Source: Caldifarciminota bacterium (GTDB lineage: Bacteria > WOR-3 > Hydrothermia > UBA1063 > CAJXJZ01). Taken from it: a stretch of DNA of 27,439 bases. A program made the translations under genes and the position numbers. Under the pieces are notes generated by a model. The model saw nothing but the letters and a program-made list of their open reading frames with translations, was not told the DNA's origin and ran no database searches. The number at the start of each line of letters is the position of its first letter. The stretch's first letter is position 1. The DNA is taken from contig JALTEL010000164.1 of NCBI GenBank assembly GCA_027073945.1, positions 1 to 27,439 on the forward strand, given 5' to 3'. Shown here piece by piece: positions 15,959 through 25,110 of the stretch.

Positions 15959-17268
15959 AAAAAAATGCTGATATAATAGTTCGTGCAGATTACATCTGGA
16001 CGGGCAGCAGACTTATAGAAAACGGTGTAATATCCGTAAAAGACGGGAAGATAGAGAGCATTTTAACTGCCGGAGATATGGAATATACCGGCCATGAAAT
16101 TGGCGGGCACTTCAGGTTTGCGATGCCTGCATTTATTAATACACATACGCACAGTGCCATGACCGGCATGAGAGGGGTTGCAGATGACCTCCCGCTCATG
16201 AAATGGCTTAGAGAATACATTTTCCCAATTGAATCCAGTTTTGTCAACAGAGATTTTATAAAAACCTTTTTCCCCCTTGCTCTTATTGAAATGATACATT
16301 CTGGTATTGGTACATTTGCCGATATGTATTTTTTTCAGCAAGACGCTGCAGTTATACTAAAAGAATCAGGTCTAAGAGGTGTTTTGGGTGAAGGTTTGTC
16401 AGATTACGGTACCCCGAATCAGAAATCTCCCCGGGACCAACTTGCCTACACAGAGGCTTTTATTTCGAACTGGGCATCTGATGCACATGTTATACCTGCT
16501 GTTGCTCCTCATGCGCCATATACCTGTGGTGCAGACCTTCTGAAAAAGGCAGGTGAACTATCCCTGAAGTATCACATACCCTATCTTATACATATTGCTG
16601 AGACAGAGGATGAAGTTGAAAGTATAAGGAAAGAGCATGGGAAGAGTCCTGTTCTTTATCTGGACTCCATCGGGGTTTTGAATGAGTTTGTTGTATCAGC
16701 TCATTCCGTGTATCTCACCGATGAAGAGCGAAACGTTTTTAAACAAAAAAATGTGGGTGTTTCGCATAATATTGAGTCCAATTTAAAACTTGCTTCAGGT
16801 ATTGCTCCTATTGCCGATTATCTTGAGCACGGCATAAAAGTAAGTTTTGGCACTGACGGAGCTGCATCCAATAACAATCTTGATTTTATAGAAGAAATGC
16901 GCACGGCTTCATTTGCCCAAAAAATCAGCAGTAAAAACCCCTCTATATTGGGGGCGGAGCAGGCTTTGAAAATAGCAACACACGGAGGTGCGAGTGTTTT
17001 GAATATAGAACATGTGACAGGCACTCTTGATGTGGGAAAATCCGCTGATATAGTTATTTTTAATATGCGCAAACCACACCTGCTTCCCCTGTACAACCCT
17101 GTTTCCCAGGTGGTTTATGCGGCCAATGCCGGTGATGTTGAATCCCTCATTGTTATGGGAAAAGTGATTATGGAAAATGGGGAAGTAAAAACGCTTGACG
17201 AGGAAAAAATCATTAAAAATGCCATTACAAAAGGCAAAAAAATAAAGGAGTATTTTGATAAAAGTTAA
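15955..17268 (+). CDS. mtaD: Amidohydrolase, 5'-methylthioadenosine/S-adenosylhomocysteine deaminase type
   Basis: 437 residues. The metal-dependent hydrolase core shows FINTHTHSAMTGMRG (His64, His66), then DDLPLMKWLREYIFPIE, HAPYTCG, HIAETEDE, SAHSVYLT, SNLKLASGIAP and the late metal Asp in FGTDGAASNNN. This set matches the MtaD/SsnA/TrzN subgroup, which deaminates the adenine of MTA, SAH or related nucleosides in methionine and SAM recycling. The usual HCPxSN reads HNIESN here; otherwise motifs are intact. A guanine or other aminohydrolase function cannot be excluded. The ATG overlaps the sufT stop by 4 nt, and the gene overlaps the next one by 14 nt. Confidence 0.85.
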   Translation: MKKNADIIVRADYIWTGSRLIENGVISVKDGKIESILTAGDMEYTGHEIGGHFRFAMPAFINTHTHSAMTGMRGVADDLPLMKWLREYIFPIESSFVNRDFIKTFFPLALIEMIHSGIGTFADMYFFQQDAAVILKESGLRGVLGEGLSDYGTPNQKSPRDQLAYTEAFISNWASDAHVIPAVAPHAPYTCGADLLKKAGELSLKYHIPYLIHIAETEDEVESIRKEHGKSPVLYLDSIGVLNEFVVSAHSVYLTDEERNVFKQKNVGVSHNIESNLKLASGIAPIADYLEHGIKVSFGTDGAASNNNLDFIEEMRTASFAQKISSKNPSILGAEQALKIATHGGASVLNIEHVTGTLDVGKSADIVIFNMRKPHLLPLYNPVSQVVYAANAGDVESLIVMGKVIMENGEVKTLDEEKIIKNAITKGKKIKEYFDKS

Positions 17269-18640
17269 ATTTTTGGGAGCAGCAGGAACCGTAACAGGCT
17301 CCAAATATCTCGTAACAACACCTGAGGTAAAGTTCCTTGTAGATTTTGGGATGTTTCAGGGGCACAGGAATGTAGAGCAGAGGAATTATGATTTTATTAA
17401 CTTCAATGCAGAGGATATAGACTATTTGCTTTTGACGCATGCACATCTGGATCACTGTGGTATGATACCAATCCTCGTAAAAAACGGGTTCAGGGGAAAG
17501 ATAATTGCAACTTCAGCTACTTATGACCTTGCCAATGTTGTTCTGCTTGATTCTGCAAATTTGCAGGAAGAAGAGGCAAAAACCGTTAGCAAGAAAAATG
17601 AGAGGAGGGGACTGCCTGTTGTGGAACCTCTTTATACTGTGGAGGATGCCATACAGGCTGTCAGATATTTTATAAATCCCGTGAAATACGGAGAGGAGAT
17701 CAGGTTAAGTGACAATATCCGTGTGGTTTACAGAGATGCGGGGCACATCTTAGGCTCGGCTTTTCTTGAAATGGAGGTTTACGGAAAGAAGATAATATTC
17801 TCAGGAGACCTCGGAAATAATAAGAAACCCGTTATAAGAGATCCCGAGTCACCGAAGTTACATGACCCCGATTATGTATTTCTTGAGTCAACCTATGGGG
17901 ACAGAAGGCATAAATCTGTTGAAAGCTCAAAGAGAGAATTGCTTGAAGCTATTGTGGAGACTTATAGAAGCGGTGGAAATGCAGTTATACCATCTTTCGC
18001 AATTGAAAGAGCGCAGGACATATTATATTTTTTGAGAGAGTTCTCAGAAAGCGGGGAATTACCACCTGTCAGGGTTTTCCTTGATAGTCCCATGGCCATT
18101 CAATCCAATGGGATTTTCCGTTTACACAAGGAGTGCTATGATGAACAAGCACTTTCACTTTTCAAAAGGCATGAAGATATCTTTAGATTTCCGGGACTTA
18201 CCATCACACGGTCGGTACAGTCCTCCAAGGAGATAAATAACATAAAAAGCGGCGCGGTTATCATTGCGGGCTCGGGCATGTGCACGGGCGGCAGGGTCAA
18301 ACATCATTTGAAGCACAATCTGTGGCGCAAGGAATCTTCTGTTATCTTTATCGGTTATCAGGCGGAAGGTACACTTGGCAGGAAAATAGTGGAAGGTGAA
18401 AATCCTGTTGAAATATATGGGGAAAGAATAAATGTGAATGCAAAAATATATACAATAGGTGGGTTCTCTGCCCATGCGGACAGGGAGGAACTATTATCGT
18501 GGGTAAAACGTGCAGGAGGAAGCGGTAAGGTATTTAATGTGCACGGAGAAAAGCAAAGCCTTTCGGCCATGAAACAAGGTGTTGAGAGCGAGGGTTTTAC
18601 AGGTTACATACCCTCATATATGGAAGAGATTGAAATTTAA
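17255..18640 (+). CDS. Metallo-beta-lactamase / beta-CASP ribonuclease (CPSF-like)
   Basis: 461 residues. It has the metallo-beta-lactamase zinc motif THAHLDHCG, DAGHILGSAF and FSGDLG, then a beta-CASP domain (ESTYGDRRH, PSFAIERAQDILYFL, DSPMA, SGMCTGGRV) and the C-terminal RMMBL block (IGGFSAHADREELLSW). This architecture is that of CPSF73-like and bacterial single-chain RNases that cut or trim RNA with two zinc ions. The length and lack of a KH domain separate it from archaeal aCPSF1 and from the longer RNase J. The start is a TTG at 17255 with GGAG (17247-17250) four bases upstream; no ATG is available before GAAGTVTGS. The start lies inside the 3' end of the amidohydrolase. Confidence 0.9.
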   Translation: MIKVKFLGAAGTVTGSKYLVTTPEVKFLVDFGMFQGHRNVEQRNYDFINFNAEDIDYLLLTHAHLDHCGMIPILVKNGFRGKIIATSATYDLANVVLLDSANLQEEEAKTVSKKNERRGLPVVEPLYTVEDAIQAVRYFINPVKYGEEIRLSDNIRVVYRDAGHILGSAFLEMEVYGKKIIFSGDLGNNKKPVIRDPESPKLHDPDYVFLESTYGDRRHKSVESSKRELLEAIVETYRSGGNAVIPSFAIERAQDILYFLREFSESGELPPVRVFLDSPMAIQSNGIFRLHKECYDEQALSLFKRHEDIFRFPGLTITRSVQSSKEINNIKSGAVIIAGSGMCTGGRVKHHLKHNLWRKESSVIFIGYQAEGTLGRKIVEGENPVEIYGERINVNAKIYTIGGFSAHADREELLSWVKRAGGSGKVFNVHGEKQSLSAMKQGVESEGFTGYIPSYMEEIEI

Positions 18641-18654
18641 AAGGAGGCATTTTA

Positions 18655-19704
18655 ATGGCTAAGATACAGGAAGTATTTGAAAAACTGAAGAAAGTAAAGA
18701 TAGAAGAACTGAACAAAGATATAATAAGCCTTGGACTTGTCAGAGACCTTTCTGTTGAAGGTGATAAAGTTTCATTTTCACTTAATGTCCCTGCAGGTGT
18801 TGACCCCGTGCAGTTAGAAAAAGAGGTTAGAAATACCGTGATGGAACTTGAATGGGTAAAAGATGTTGATATGCAAACGATAAAGAAGAGGATAGAAACT
18901 CCTAAGGTTCAGGCAAAGCCCGAAGATAAGGGGCCAAAACCCGTTGAAGGAATTAAAAAAGTTATAGCTGTTGCCAGTGGAAAGGGAGGTGTTGGCAAAT
19001 CCACCGTTGCAGGTAATATTGCAGTTGCTTTATCCGAGTCAGGCGCAAAGGTAGGATTATTTGACGGAGACATATACGGGCCTTCAATCCCCAAGATGTT
19101 CGGTATAGAGGGGCTTGTTCCAAAGGTAAAGGATAATAAAATGTTACCCGTTGACAGGTACGGGGTAAAAGTACTTTCAATAGGACTTATGATAGAAGAA
19201 GGTACTCCTGTTATTTGGAGAGGTCCGCTTGTTCACAAGGCATATCAGCAGTTCTTTTTTGACACAATATGGGGTGACCTTGATTATCTTGTTATGGATT
19301 TTCCGCCTGGAACAGGAGATGCCCAGATAAGTGCGGCACAGCTTATAAAAATTGACGGTGCTGTCATTGTCACAACACCTCAGGATGTATCACTGTCGGA
19401 TGTAAAAAAGGCAACGAATATGTTTTTGAAAATGGAGATTCCCGTTATCGGGGTCATTGAAAATATGAGCTATTTCAAATGTCCCAAATGCGGCACAATA
19501 ACAAGAATTTTCGGACAGGGAGCCGCGGAGAAAATGCGTAAGGAAATGGGCATCCCGACGATTGGGGAAATTCCCATTGACCCTGATATAGTCAGGCAGG
19601 GGGATACAGGTATGCCATCTGTTGCAATGAATACAGACCACCCTGTATCAAAGGCGTTTATTGAAATAGCAAAAACAATAAAGCAAATAGTTAATGGAGA
19701 GTGA
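18655..19704 (+). CDS. mrp: Mrp/ApbC-family Fe-S carrier ATPase with N-terminal DUF59 domain
   Basis: 349 residues. Residues about 1-80 form a DUF59/MIP18 domain (IISLGLVRDLSVEGD, LEWVKDVD). After a short Pro/Lys linker comes a deviant Walker A, GKGGVGKS (109-116), GLFDGDIYGPSIPKMFG, DFPPGTGD, and the Cys pair CPKC (Cys276, Cys279) that bridges a 4Fe-4S cluster between two subunits. It carries and passes on Fe-S clusters, using ATP. The Cys pair is intact. An AAGGAGG site lies just ahead of the ATG, 14 bases after the RNase gene. With the free DUF59 protein at the head of the operon this makes an Fe-S maturation pair. Confidence 0.93.
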   Translation: MAKIQEVFEKLKKVKIEELNKDIISLGLVRDLSVEGDKVSFSLNVPAGVDPVQLEKEVRNTVMELEWVKDVDMQTIKKRIETPKVQAKPEDKGPKPVEGIKKVIAVASGKGGVGKSTVAGNIAVALSESGAKVGLFDGDIYGPSIPKMFGIEGLVPKVKDNKMLPVDRYGVKVLSIGLMIEEGTPVIWRGPLVHKAYQQFFFDTIWGDLDYLVMDFPPGTGDAQISAAQLIKIDGAVIVTTPQDVSLSDVKKATNMFLKMEIPVIGVIENMSYFKCPKCGTITRIFGQGAAEKMRKEMGIPTIGEIPIDPDIVRQGDTGMPSVAMNTDHPVSKAFIEIAKTIKQIVNGE

Positions 19705-19708
19705 TTTT

Positions 19709-20749
19709 ATGAAATCTATAATAAAACCAACTGCTGGGGCGGGTGCTGAAGTCAGGGACATGCCCGTACCTGTTCCAGGAGACAACGATGTTCTTGTAAA
19801 GGTGAAGGCTACCACAATATGTGGAACCGATGTGCACATATACACATGGGATGAATGGTCTTCAAAAAGGATTAAACCTCCTATGATATTCGGCCATGAG
19901 TTCTCAGGAGAAGTGGTGGAAACGGGTAAGAATGTAACAAACATAAAATCAGGAGATTATGTGTCTGCAGAAACCCATATTGCCTGTGGACATTGTTATC
20001 AATGCCGGGTTGGCCAAAAGCATCTCTGCGAAAATGTCAGGATTTTGGGTGTTGATGTTAACGGAGCATTTGCAGAGTATGTATCCATTCCAGAAGAAAA
20101 TGCATGGAAAAATGATGCAAGTCTGCCTCCTGAGATTGCCGCTATGCAGGAGCCTTTTGGAAATGCTGTTCATGCAACCCTGATAGAAGATGTCTCTGGA
20201 AAAACAGTTTCCGTATTTGGTGCAGGGCCTATCGGAATTATGTCCGCCATGGTTGCTCGTGCATCAGGTGCAACAAAAATTTTTGTTGTTGAGCCCCACA
20301 GTTTCAGAAGGGAACTGGCAAAGAAAATTGGATTTGAATACACCATAGACCCGACTGCTGTAAATCCTGTTGAATATATACTTGATATGACAGATGGTGT
20401 TGGAGTTGATGTCTTCCTTGAAATGTCAGGTTCACAGAAAGGTATTGAACAGGGTATAAGGTCAACAAGGAAAGGCGGCCGTGTTTCCTTTTTGGGGATT
20501 CCAAAAGGTCAGATAACTTTTGATTTTGCGGAAGATATTGTTTTCAGAGGTATAAAAATGTATGGTATAAACGGCAGATTGATGTTTGATACATGGTTTC
20601 GTGTAAAAGGCTTTCTTGATTCGGGTATAGTAGACCTATCCCCGCTCATTACGCATAAGTTTACATTTGATGACGTAGATGCGGCGATGAATCTGCTTGT
20701 GAACAGAGAGGCGGCCAAAATAGTGCTTTATCCACAGAAAAAGGATTGA
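19709..20749 (+). CDS. tdh: L-threonine 3-dehydrogenase
   Basis: 346 residues from the chosen start. Zinc-dependent medium-chain dehydrogenase: ICGTDVHIYTWDEWS with the catalytic zinc Cys, GHEFSGEVV with the His-Glu pair, the structural zinc set in CGHCYQCRVGQKHLC, and a Rossmann motif VFGAGPIGIMSA. The TDVHIYTWDEWS stretch is specific to threonine dehydrogenases. It oxidises L-threonine to 2-amino-3-ketobutyrate with NAD+. The partner ligase (kbl) is not next to it. An ATG at 19694 would overlap mrp by 11 nt, but GGAGAG (19696-19701) lies seven bases before the ATG at 19709, which also matches family N-termini, so I chose that one. Confidence 0.92.
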   Translation: MKSIIKPTAGAGAEVRDMPVPVPGDNDVLVKVKATTICGTDVHIYTWDEWSSKRIKPPMIFGHEFSGEVVETGKNVTNIKSGDYVSAETHIACGHCYQCRVGQKHLCENVRILGVDVNGAFAEYVSIPEENAWKNDASLPPEIAAMQEPFGNAVHATLIEDVSGKTVSVFGAGPIGIMSAMVARASGATKIFVVEPHSFRRELAKKIGFEYTIDPTAVNPVEYILDMTDGVGVDVFLEMSGSQKGIEQGIRSTRKGGRVSFLGIPKGQITFDFAEDIVFRGIKMYGINGRLMFDTWFRVKGFLDSGIVDLSPLITHKFTFDDVDAAMNLLVNREAAKIVLYPQKKD

Positions 20750-20793
20750 TTTTTCTGATTACATAGACTGATAGATTAAAGAAAAGGGAAAAT

Positions 20794-21900
20794 ATGACTC
20801 TTTTGTTGCTGATTGTTCTGAGCAATCCTGCTCTGAGACTTTTAAACATGACAACAAAGCACACAGGTTACGGGACAAAATCCGTCATCATCAGTCCTGA
20901 TCAAAGCAAAGTCTACGCCCTGAATCTTGAGGATATGAGCGTGGATGAATTTAACAGAAAAACAAAAAGAATAGAGCGGATTTTACGGTTCAAAAAGACT
21001 CCTGGTATCGGGTATAATTACCAGAAGAACGTATGGATACATTCCTATCAGGAGAAACCTGTTGAAGCGTGCTTCACACGTAATGGCAGGTATTTGTGGA
21101 TATCTCTGCATAATGCAGGTGGTGTTGTTGTCTGGGATTTAATGGATTCTACCTCGGTACCCGACAGTTTTCCTTATAAGAAAGTATTTATAAGGGATAT
21201 TGAAAAGGATACCAGCTACAGCAGAAAACTTCCATTCTATGAGACAGGAAAAACACCTAAAATTATGGTTACATCAAGAGATGAAAAGTATCTCTTTGTT
21301 TCTAACTGGCATTCAAGCACAGTTTCTGTATTGGACATTTCTTCGCCCGATCCTTTTCAATGGAGGAAAATAAGGGATATTACAACAGGTAGGTTGCCAA
21401 GGGGTCTTGCTGTATCGGAAGATAATAAGCTTCTCTACATTGCACAAATGGGGAGTGATGCTATAAAAATGGTTGAAATTGGCACATGGCAGGATAAAGG
21501 TTTGATACATGCAGCGGTGAATCCCAGGCATCTGTTTATAAATGGCGATTTCCTCTATGTTTCCATTAATATAGGCGCAGAGATAATGAAGATCGCTCTC
21601 GGCACCAACAGAATTGTAAAAGCATCCCGAACAGACCATCTGGCAAGGACACTTGCCCTCTCTCCTTCTGGAAAATATGCCTTTGTGGTGTGTTATAGTG
21701 ATAATATACTTGATGTATTTGACACGGATAGTTTGGTGAGAATAGGGCGTTTTAAAACAGGTATCCACCCTGTTGGAGTAGCTACTTATCAAAATGGCGA
21801 TACAATAGAAGCATGGGTCTGTGATTATTCGGGGAAAATCAATATATTTACTTTCCTGGATAGTTTGAATACGACAAAGCCTGATAGTATTTTTAGATAA
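20794..21900 (+). CDS. Secreted beta-propeller protein (YVTN-like repeats)
   Basis: 368 residues with a short hydrophobic N-terminus (MTLLLLIVLSNPALRLL) that is probably a signal peptide. The body is built of repeated four-stranded blades: VIISPDQSKVYALN, CFTRNGRYLWISLHNAGGVVVWD, MVTSRDEKYLFVSNWHSSTVSVLD, AVSEDNKLLYIAQMGSDAI, ALSPSGKYAFVVCYSDNILDVFD. This pattern is that of the YVTN/lactonase-like seven-bladed propellers found on surfaces or in the periplasm. Ligand and role are unknown. A GGGA ribosome site lies a few bases before the ATG. It follows tdh by 44 nt with no clear promoter, so it likely belongs to the same operon. It ends only 13 nt from the convergent peptidase gene. Confidence 0.8.
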   Translation: MTLLLLIVLSNPALRLLNMTTKHTGYGTKSVIISPDQSKVYALNLEDMSVDEFNRKTKRIERILRFKKTPGIGYNYQKNVWIHSYQEKPVEACFTRNGRYLWISLHNAGGVVVWDLMDSTSVPDSFPYKKVFIRDIEKDTSYSRKLPFYETGKTPKIMVTSRDEKYLFVSNWHSSTVSVLDISSPDPFQWRKIRDITTGRLPRGLAVSEDNKLLYIAQMGSDAIKMVEIGTWQDKGLIHAAVNPRHLFINGDFLYVSINIGAEIMKIALGTNRIVKASRTDHLARTLALSPSGKYAFVVCYSDNILDVFDTDSLVRIGRFKTGIHPVGVATYQNGDTIEAWVCDYSGKINIFTFLDSLNTTKPDSIFR

Positions 21901-21913
21901 TAATTAGAATACA

Positions 21914-23650
21914 CTATACAGTTTTTTCACTTATAATTCCCTGTCTTTTCCACATATTTAATGCGAAATTCAAAAGGTTTCTGTTTATGCTTTTACCATG
22001 TTCCATCTCAAGTATGGAATAGATATCTTCTGTACTTCTTTTCCCATTAATGCAGAACAAAAACTCTGCAAAGTTCGTATATTCGTCCTCTTTTTCGTAG
22101 ATATCTTTTATCCTGTAAAAGTTCAATCGTTCTTTGATTCCAATCTGAAGAGCCGGATGGGATATACCCATTTTATTTCTCACGTAAGTTGTGCCTTTAT
22201 GACTGTTTACTTCAGCCTGTCTTGCAAACGGGAAATAGTCAAGAATCTCTCTGTCTATATGAAATAGCTCGCAGAGTTTTGTAAGTTTCAAAAACATCAT
22301 AGGACTGCTCTTTTTGTCAAAGGGATTGTAATTGGCCAGGGCCTGTTGAAATGCCAGGTACATAAGTTGTTTGCGTGTGATGCTTCCCCTGGCGTAAATA
22401 AAGAGGATAATGGATAGTATATTCCTCTGCATCATGTGCATGTCAATGTTGGATACCGTGTCCATATCTGTGTGATAGTATTTGCATGGCCAGTGTATGA
22501 GCATTGGTGCGGGTATATTTACCATAGGATCATTCAGTATAAGGTGGTCGCTTCCTCCGTCAAATGGCCTTGTAAAAGTTTTCAAAGGTAATTGCATTTT
22601 TTTGTGCACATAGTTAAGGATGTGAAGAAAAAGAGGGGTATTTATATCATCTGTACAATACGGAGGTAATTCAACAGTTACAAAACCTGCTGTTTTTTTA
22701 AGATTACTACCCACCATATCGTAATTCAAGCCGGCGACAGGGAGTTTTTTTCTGCTATTCATTATAAGGTCAATGTAAAAGGCAGTACCCCACATTTCCG
22801 GGATAAAGAGAAACTTTATACTGTACTCTGGAACTGGCAATTTCCCCTGGGTTATCAGGCTTTTCAGGACAATGGCGCTGTAAAGCAAACTTGCTGCGCC
22901 TGAAGTGTTGTCGTTTGCAGAACCTCTTGGGTGGCAGGAGTGTGCAGTAATGAGTATTGAGTCCTTTCTTTTTCCCTGTATATTTGCCTCGACAACCTTA
23001 AGTGAAGTTTCGTAAAAACTGGACGTTATATCGGCATGTATGAATACCTTTTCAGATGCTAAGAGCTTTTTCAGATAATCGGCCTTTATTCTGTTTATTA
23101 CAAAACCCGGGATTTTCCTCTCATGCTTATCAAAATACCAGAAGCTTTTGTACTGCCGTGCATTCCTGTTTATTTTTTTGTTGTAATATACTATACCAGC
23201 ACTTTCCATGCCGTAGATATGCTTGTAAATTGCCCTGCTTAAATTGTCCGTTAGTACGAATTTGCCCCGTGTGTTTTCATCGCTATCCAATACGAGTTCA
23301 TATCTGCCGTTTACACTGCCGGCACGCTGGACTATGGAAAATGGATTTGTTTCATAATCTGCAAGTACAGTTCTGGTAGAGTCCAATACAGTAAGCACGC
23401 CATTTTTTACCCTATACCCCTGATAGTGCGGAAACCCAAGCGTACTACGTCCAGGTGTCATAGGGAAATCTATGATTTTTGAGGCAATTTTATTTTCTGA
23501 CAGTTCCCTGTGAATATACTCCTGGGCACTGTTGAACTCTTTTGTTCCCTGAATCCTGTGAAATGATGCTATGCGTTTGAACACAGGCAATATATCTTTC
23601 TTTTGAAACCTGCTGTTTACCGTTTCAAAAATCTCGTCCAAATAAGACAT
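21914..23650 (-). CDS. M28-like zinc aminopeptidase (DUF4910 type)
   Basis: 578 residues. The zinc-peptidase core reads AHSCHPRGSANDNTSGAA (His237, Asp247), IPEMWGT (Glu285), NYDMVG (Asp311), FDGGSDH (363-369) and YYHTDMDT (His393), which fits a di-zinc M28-family aminopeptidase of the DUF4910 group. Residues about 110-210 look like an inserted protease-associated domain. The last 50 residues (FLFCINGKRSTEDIYSIL to the end) resemble a small winged-helix or PqqD-like fold seen in this family. There is no signal peptide, so it is probably cytoplasmic. In other bacteria such proteins appear in polysaccharide and natural-product clusters, but here it follows gmk, with ATG directly abutting the gmk TAA and no Shine-Dalgarno, so it is translated by coupling. 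Substrate unknown. Confidence 0.83.
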   Translation of the reverse strand: MSYLDEIFETVNSRFQKKDILPVFKRIASFHRIQGTKEFNSAQEYIHRELSENKIASKIIDFPMTPGRSTLGFPHYQGYRVKNGVLTVLDSTRTVLADYETNPFSIVQRAGSVNGRYELVLDSDENTRGKFVLTDNLSRAIYKHIYGMESAGIVYYNKKINRNARQYKSFWYFDKHERKIPGFVINRIKADYLKKLLASEKVFIHADITSSFYETSLKVVEANIQGKRKDSILITAHSCHPRGSANDNTSGAASLLYSAIVLKSLITQGKLPVPEYSIKFLFIPEMWGTAFYIDLIMNSRKKLPVAGLNYDMVGSNLKKTAGFVTVELPPYCTDDINTPLFLHILNYVHKKMQLPLKTFTRPFDGGSDHLILNDPMVNIPAPMLIHWPCKYYHTDMDTVSNIDMHMMQRNILSIILFIYARGSITRKQLMYLAFQQALANYNPFDKKSSPMMFLKLTKLCELFHIDREILDYFPFARQAEVNSHKGTTYVRNKMGISHPALQIGIKERLNFYRIKDIYEKEDEYTNFAEFLFCINGKRSTEDIYSILEMEHGKSINRNLLNFALNMWKRQGIISEKTV

Positions 23651-24268
23651 TTATTCAAAGCTGAATATGTCTGGATTGATTTGAATCAAGCGTTTTTTTT
23701 GAAGGTTCTTTGATGTTATGATTGCATTCAACTTATGTGCAGCACTTCTTACACTATCATTTATTACCCAGTAATCGTAAAATTTTGCCCAGGCAAGCTC
23801 TTTGTTTAATGTTTTTAATCTTTTTTTAAGCTCGCTTTCATTTTCTGTATTTCTGTTTATAAGTCTCGCTTTAAGTGTTGTTATATCAGGAGGCCATAAA
23901 AAAACCGACACAAAATCCTGTCTGAAAAAAGCCTTTAATTTTTTCATACCCTGCAGGTCCAGGTCTGCAACCACATTATAACCCCTATTAAGTGCGCTTA
24001 TAACAGGTTCTTTGGGAGTGCCGTAATATTCTCCATAGACTTTTGCCCATTCTAAAAGCCTGTCACTTTCTATCCATGCTTCAAAGGTGGACTGATCGAG
24101 AAAAATATAATCTCTGCCATTCCTTTCCCCTCTTCGTATTTTTCTTGTTGTTGCCGAAATGGAATAAAATATATTGTCGCTTATTTTTGTAAGCTCCTTG
24201 AGGACTGTTGTTTTTCCCGTACCGGATGCAGCTGAAAGCACAAGTACAACAGGCCTTGTCTTTATCAT
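23651..24268 (-). CDS. gmk: Guanylate kinase
   Basis: 205 residues, normal length. P-loop SAASGTGKTT (residues 12-21; the common GPSGVGKS is varied), GMP-binding stretch SISATTRKIRRGERNGRDYIFL and LEWAKVYGEYYGTPKEPV, then ADLDLQGMKKLK and LKARLINRNTENESELKKRL. It phosphorylates GMP to GDP in the cytoplasm. An AGGA ribosome site lies six bases before the ATG. It overlaps yicC by 4 nt (ATGA), the classic yicC-gmk pairing. The usual omega-subunit gene (rpoZ) that often follows gmk is absent; the M28-like peptidase occupies that place. Confidence 0.94.
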   Translation of the reverse strand: MIKTRPVVLVLSAASGTGKTTVLKELTKISDNIFYSISATTRKIRRGERNGRDYIFLDQSTFEAWIESDRLLEWAKVYGEYYGTPKEPVISALNRGYNVVADLDLQGMKKLKAFFRQDFVSVFLWPPDITTLKARLINRNTENESELKKRLKTLNKELAWAKFYDYWVINDSVRSAAHKLNAIITSKNLQKKRLIQINPDIFSFE

Positions 24269-25110
24269 TCGATGTTCCTGAGCTGTTCGCGTATTTTTTC
24301 CACTTCTTCTTTTAGAATTATGATATTGTGGATAATCTTATGCTCCTGTGTCTTGCTTGATAGAGTTGTTAATTCGCGCAGCATTTCCTGTGCGAGAAAA
24401 TCCAGTTTTTTGCCCTTTGCCTGGCTACGTTTTTTTAGAATTTCATAAAAATATTCCACATGCGCGAATAATCTTTCAATTTCCTCGGATGTATCAAGCC
24501 TGATGAGAAAATTTGACAGGTCTTCCTCATTTAAAATTCCAGCTTGCTCCAATTTTTCCCTTTTATTTTTCTTTTCCCTTTCTTTGTTAACCTTAATTTT
24601 TTCGAGTTTCTTTTGAATTGTATCCAGCCTGTCTTTTATATACTGTTCTGTTTTAACGCCCTCTCTTTTACGTGTTTTCATTAGTTCAAGGAGTGCTTTT
24701 TGTAGTGTATTAACAAGAGCTTTTTTGTCATTGTTGTTAAGTATCAGTTCTTTCTGCTCAATAAAGCTGGTGTATCCAAATACTGCATTTGATATATCAA
24801 AGTTTACGTTTATCCCTGCAAGCTGTTTTGTGTCCAATTTTGACAGATAATTCAGCGTTGATTGAATATGTGCAAGGTTCTGCCGTTTTGTATGTTCTGA
24901 TGCGACTGCAAGAATTTTGACGACCAATTTGCCGCGTGTTATATATTGTTTAATGATTTTCTCCATTTCCATTCTTTCGGTGTCAAGAAAATCCGGCATA
25001 TGTATGGTAATATCCAGAAACCTTGAGTTTATTCCCATGATTTTTAGAAGGAAATCATGGTCACAGCATGTGAAAATCTTCTCGGCGTATCCTGTCATAC
25101 TGTACAGCAT
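24265..25110 (-). CDS. yicC: YicC/YloC-family endoribonuclease
   Basis: 281 residues, close to the 287-290 of E. coli YicC. It starts with the family signature SMTGYAEK, has ITRGKLVVKI near residue 70, a long basic coiled region around 165-190, and the C-terminal blocks DTSEEIERLFAHVEYF and GKKLDFLAQEMLRELTTLSSK, ending VEKIREQLRNIE. These are the conserved blocks of YicC, recently shown to be a Mn-dependent endoribonuclease involved in small-RNA turnover. Its start ATG overlaps the glmS stop by one base (TAATG) and lacks a ribosome site, so it is translated by coupling to glmS. Confidence 0.93.
   Translation of the reverse strand: MLYSMTGYAEKIFTCCDHDFLLKIMGINSRFLDITIHMPDFLDTERMEMEKIIKQYITRGKLVVKILAVASEHTKRQNLAHIQSTLNYLSKLDTKQLAGINVNFDISNAVFGYTSFIEQKELILNNNDKKALVNTLQKALLELMKTRKREGVKTEQYIKDRLDTIQKKLEKIKVNKEREKKNKREKLEQAGILNEEDLSNFLIRLDTSEEIERLFAHVEYFYEILKKRSQAKGKKLDFLAQEMLRELTTLSSKTQEHKIIHNIIILKEEVEKIREQLRNIE

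Noticed and set aside
21313..21792. 159-codon minus-strand open frame opposite the beta-propeller
   Set aside because: The propeller has clear repeat motifs and a ribosome site; the antisense frame has neither and a low-plausibility composition.
21901..21913. Bidirectional terminator between the propeller and peptidase genes
   Set aside because: The 13-base gap and flanking ends show a T-run (TTTTTT) but no stem beside it.
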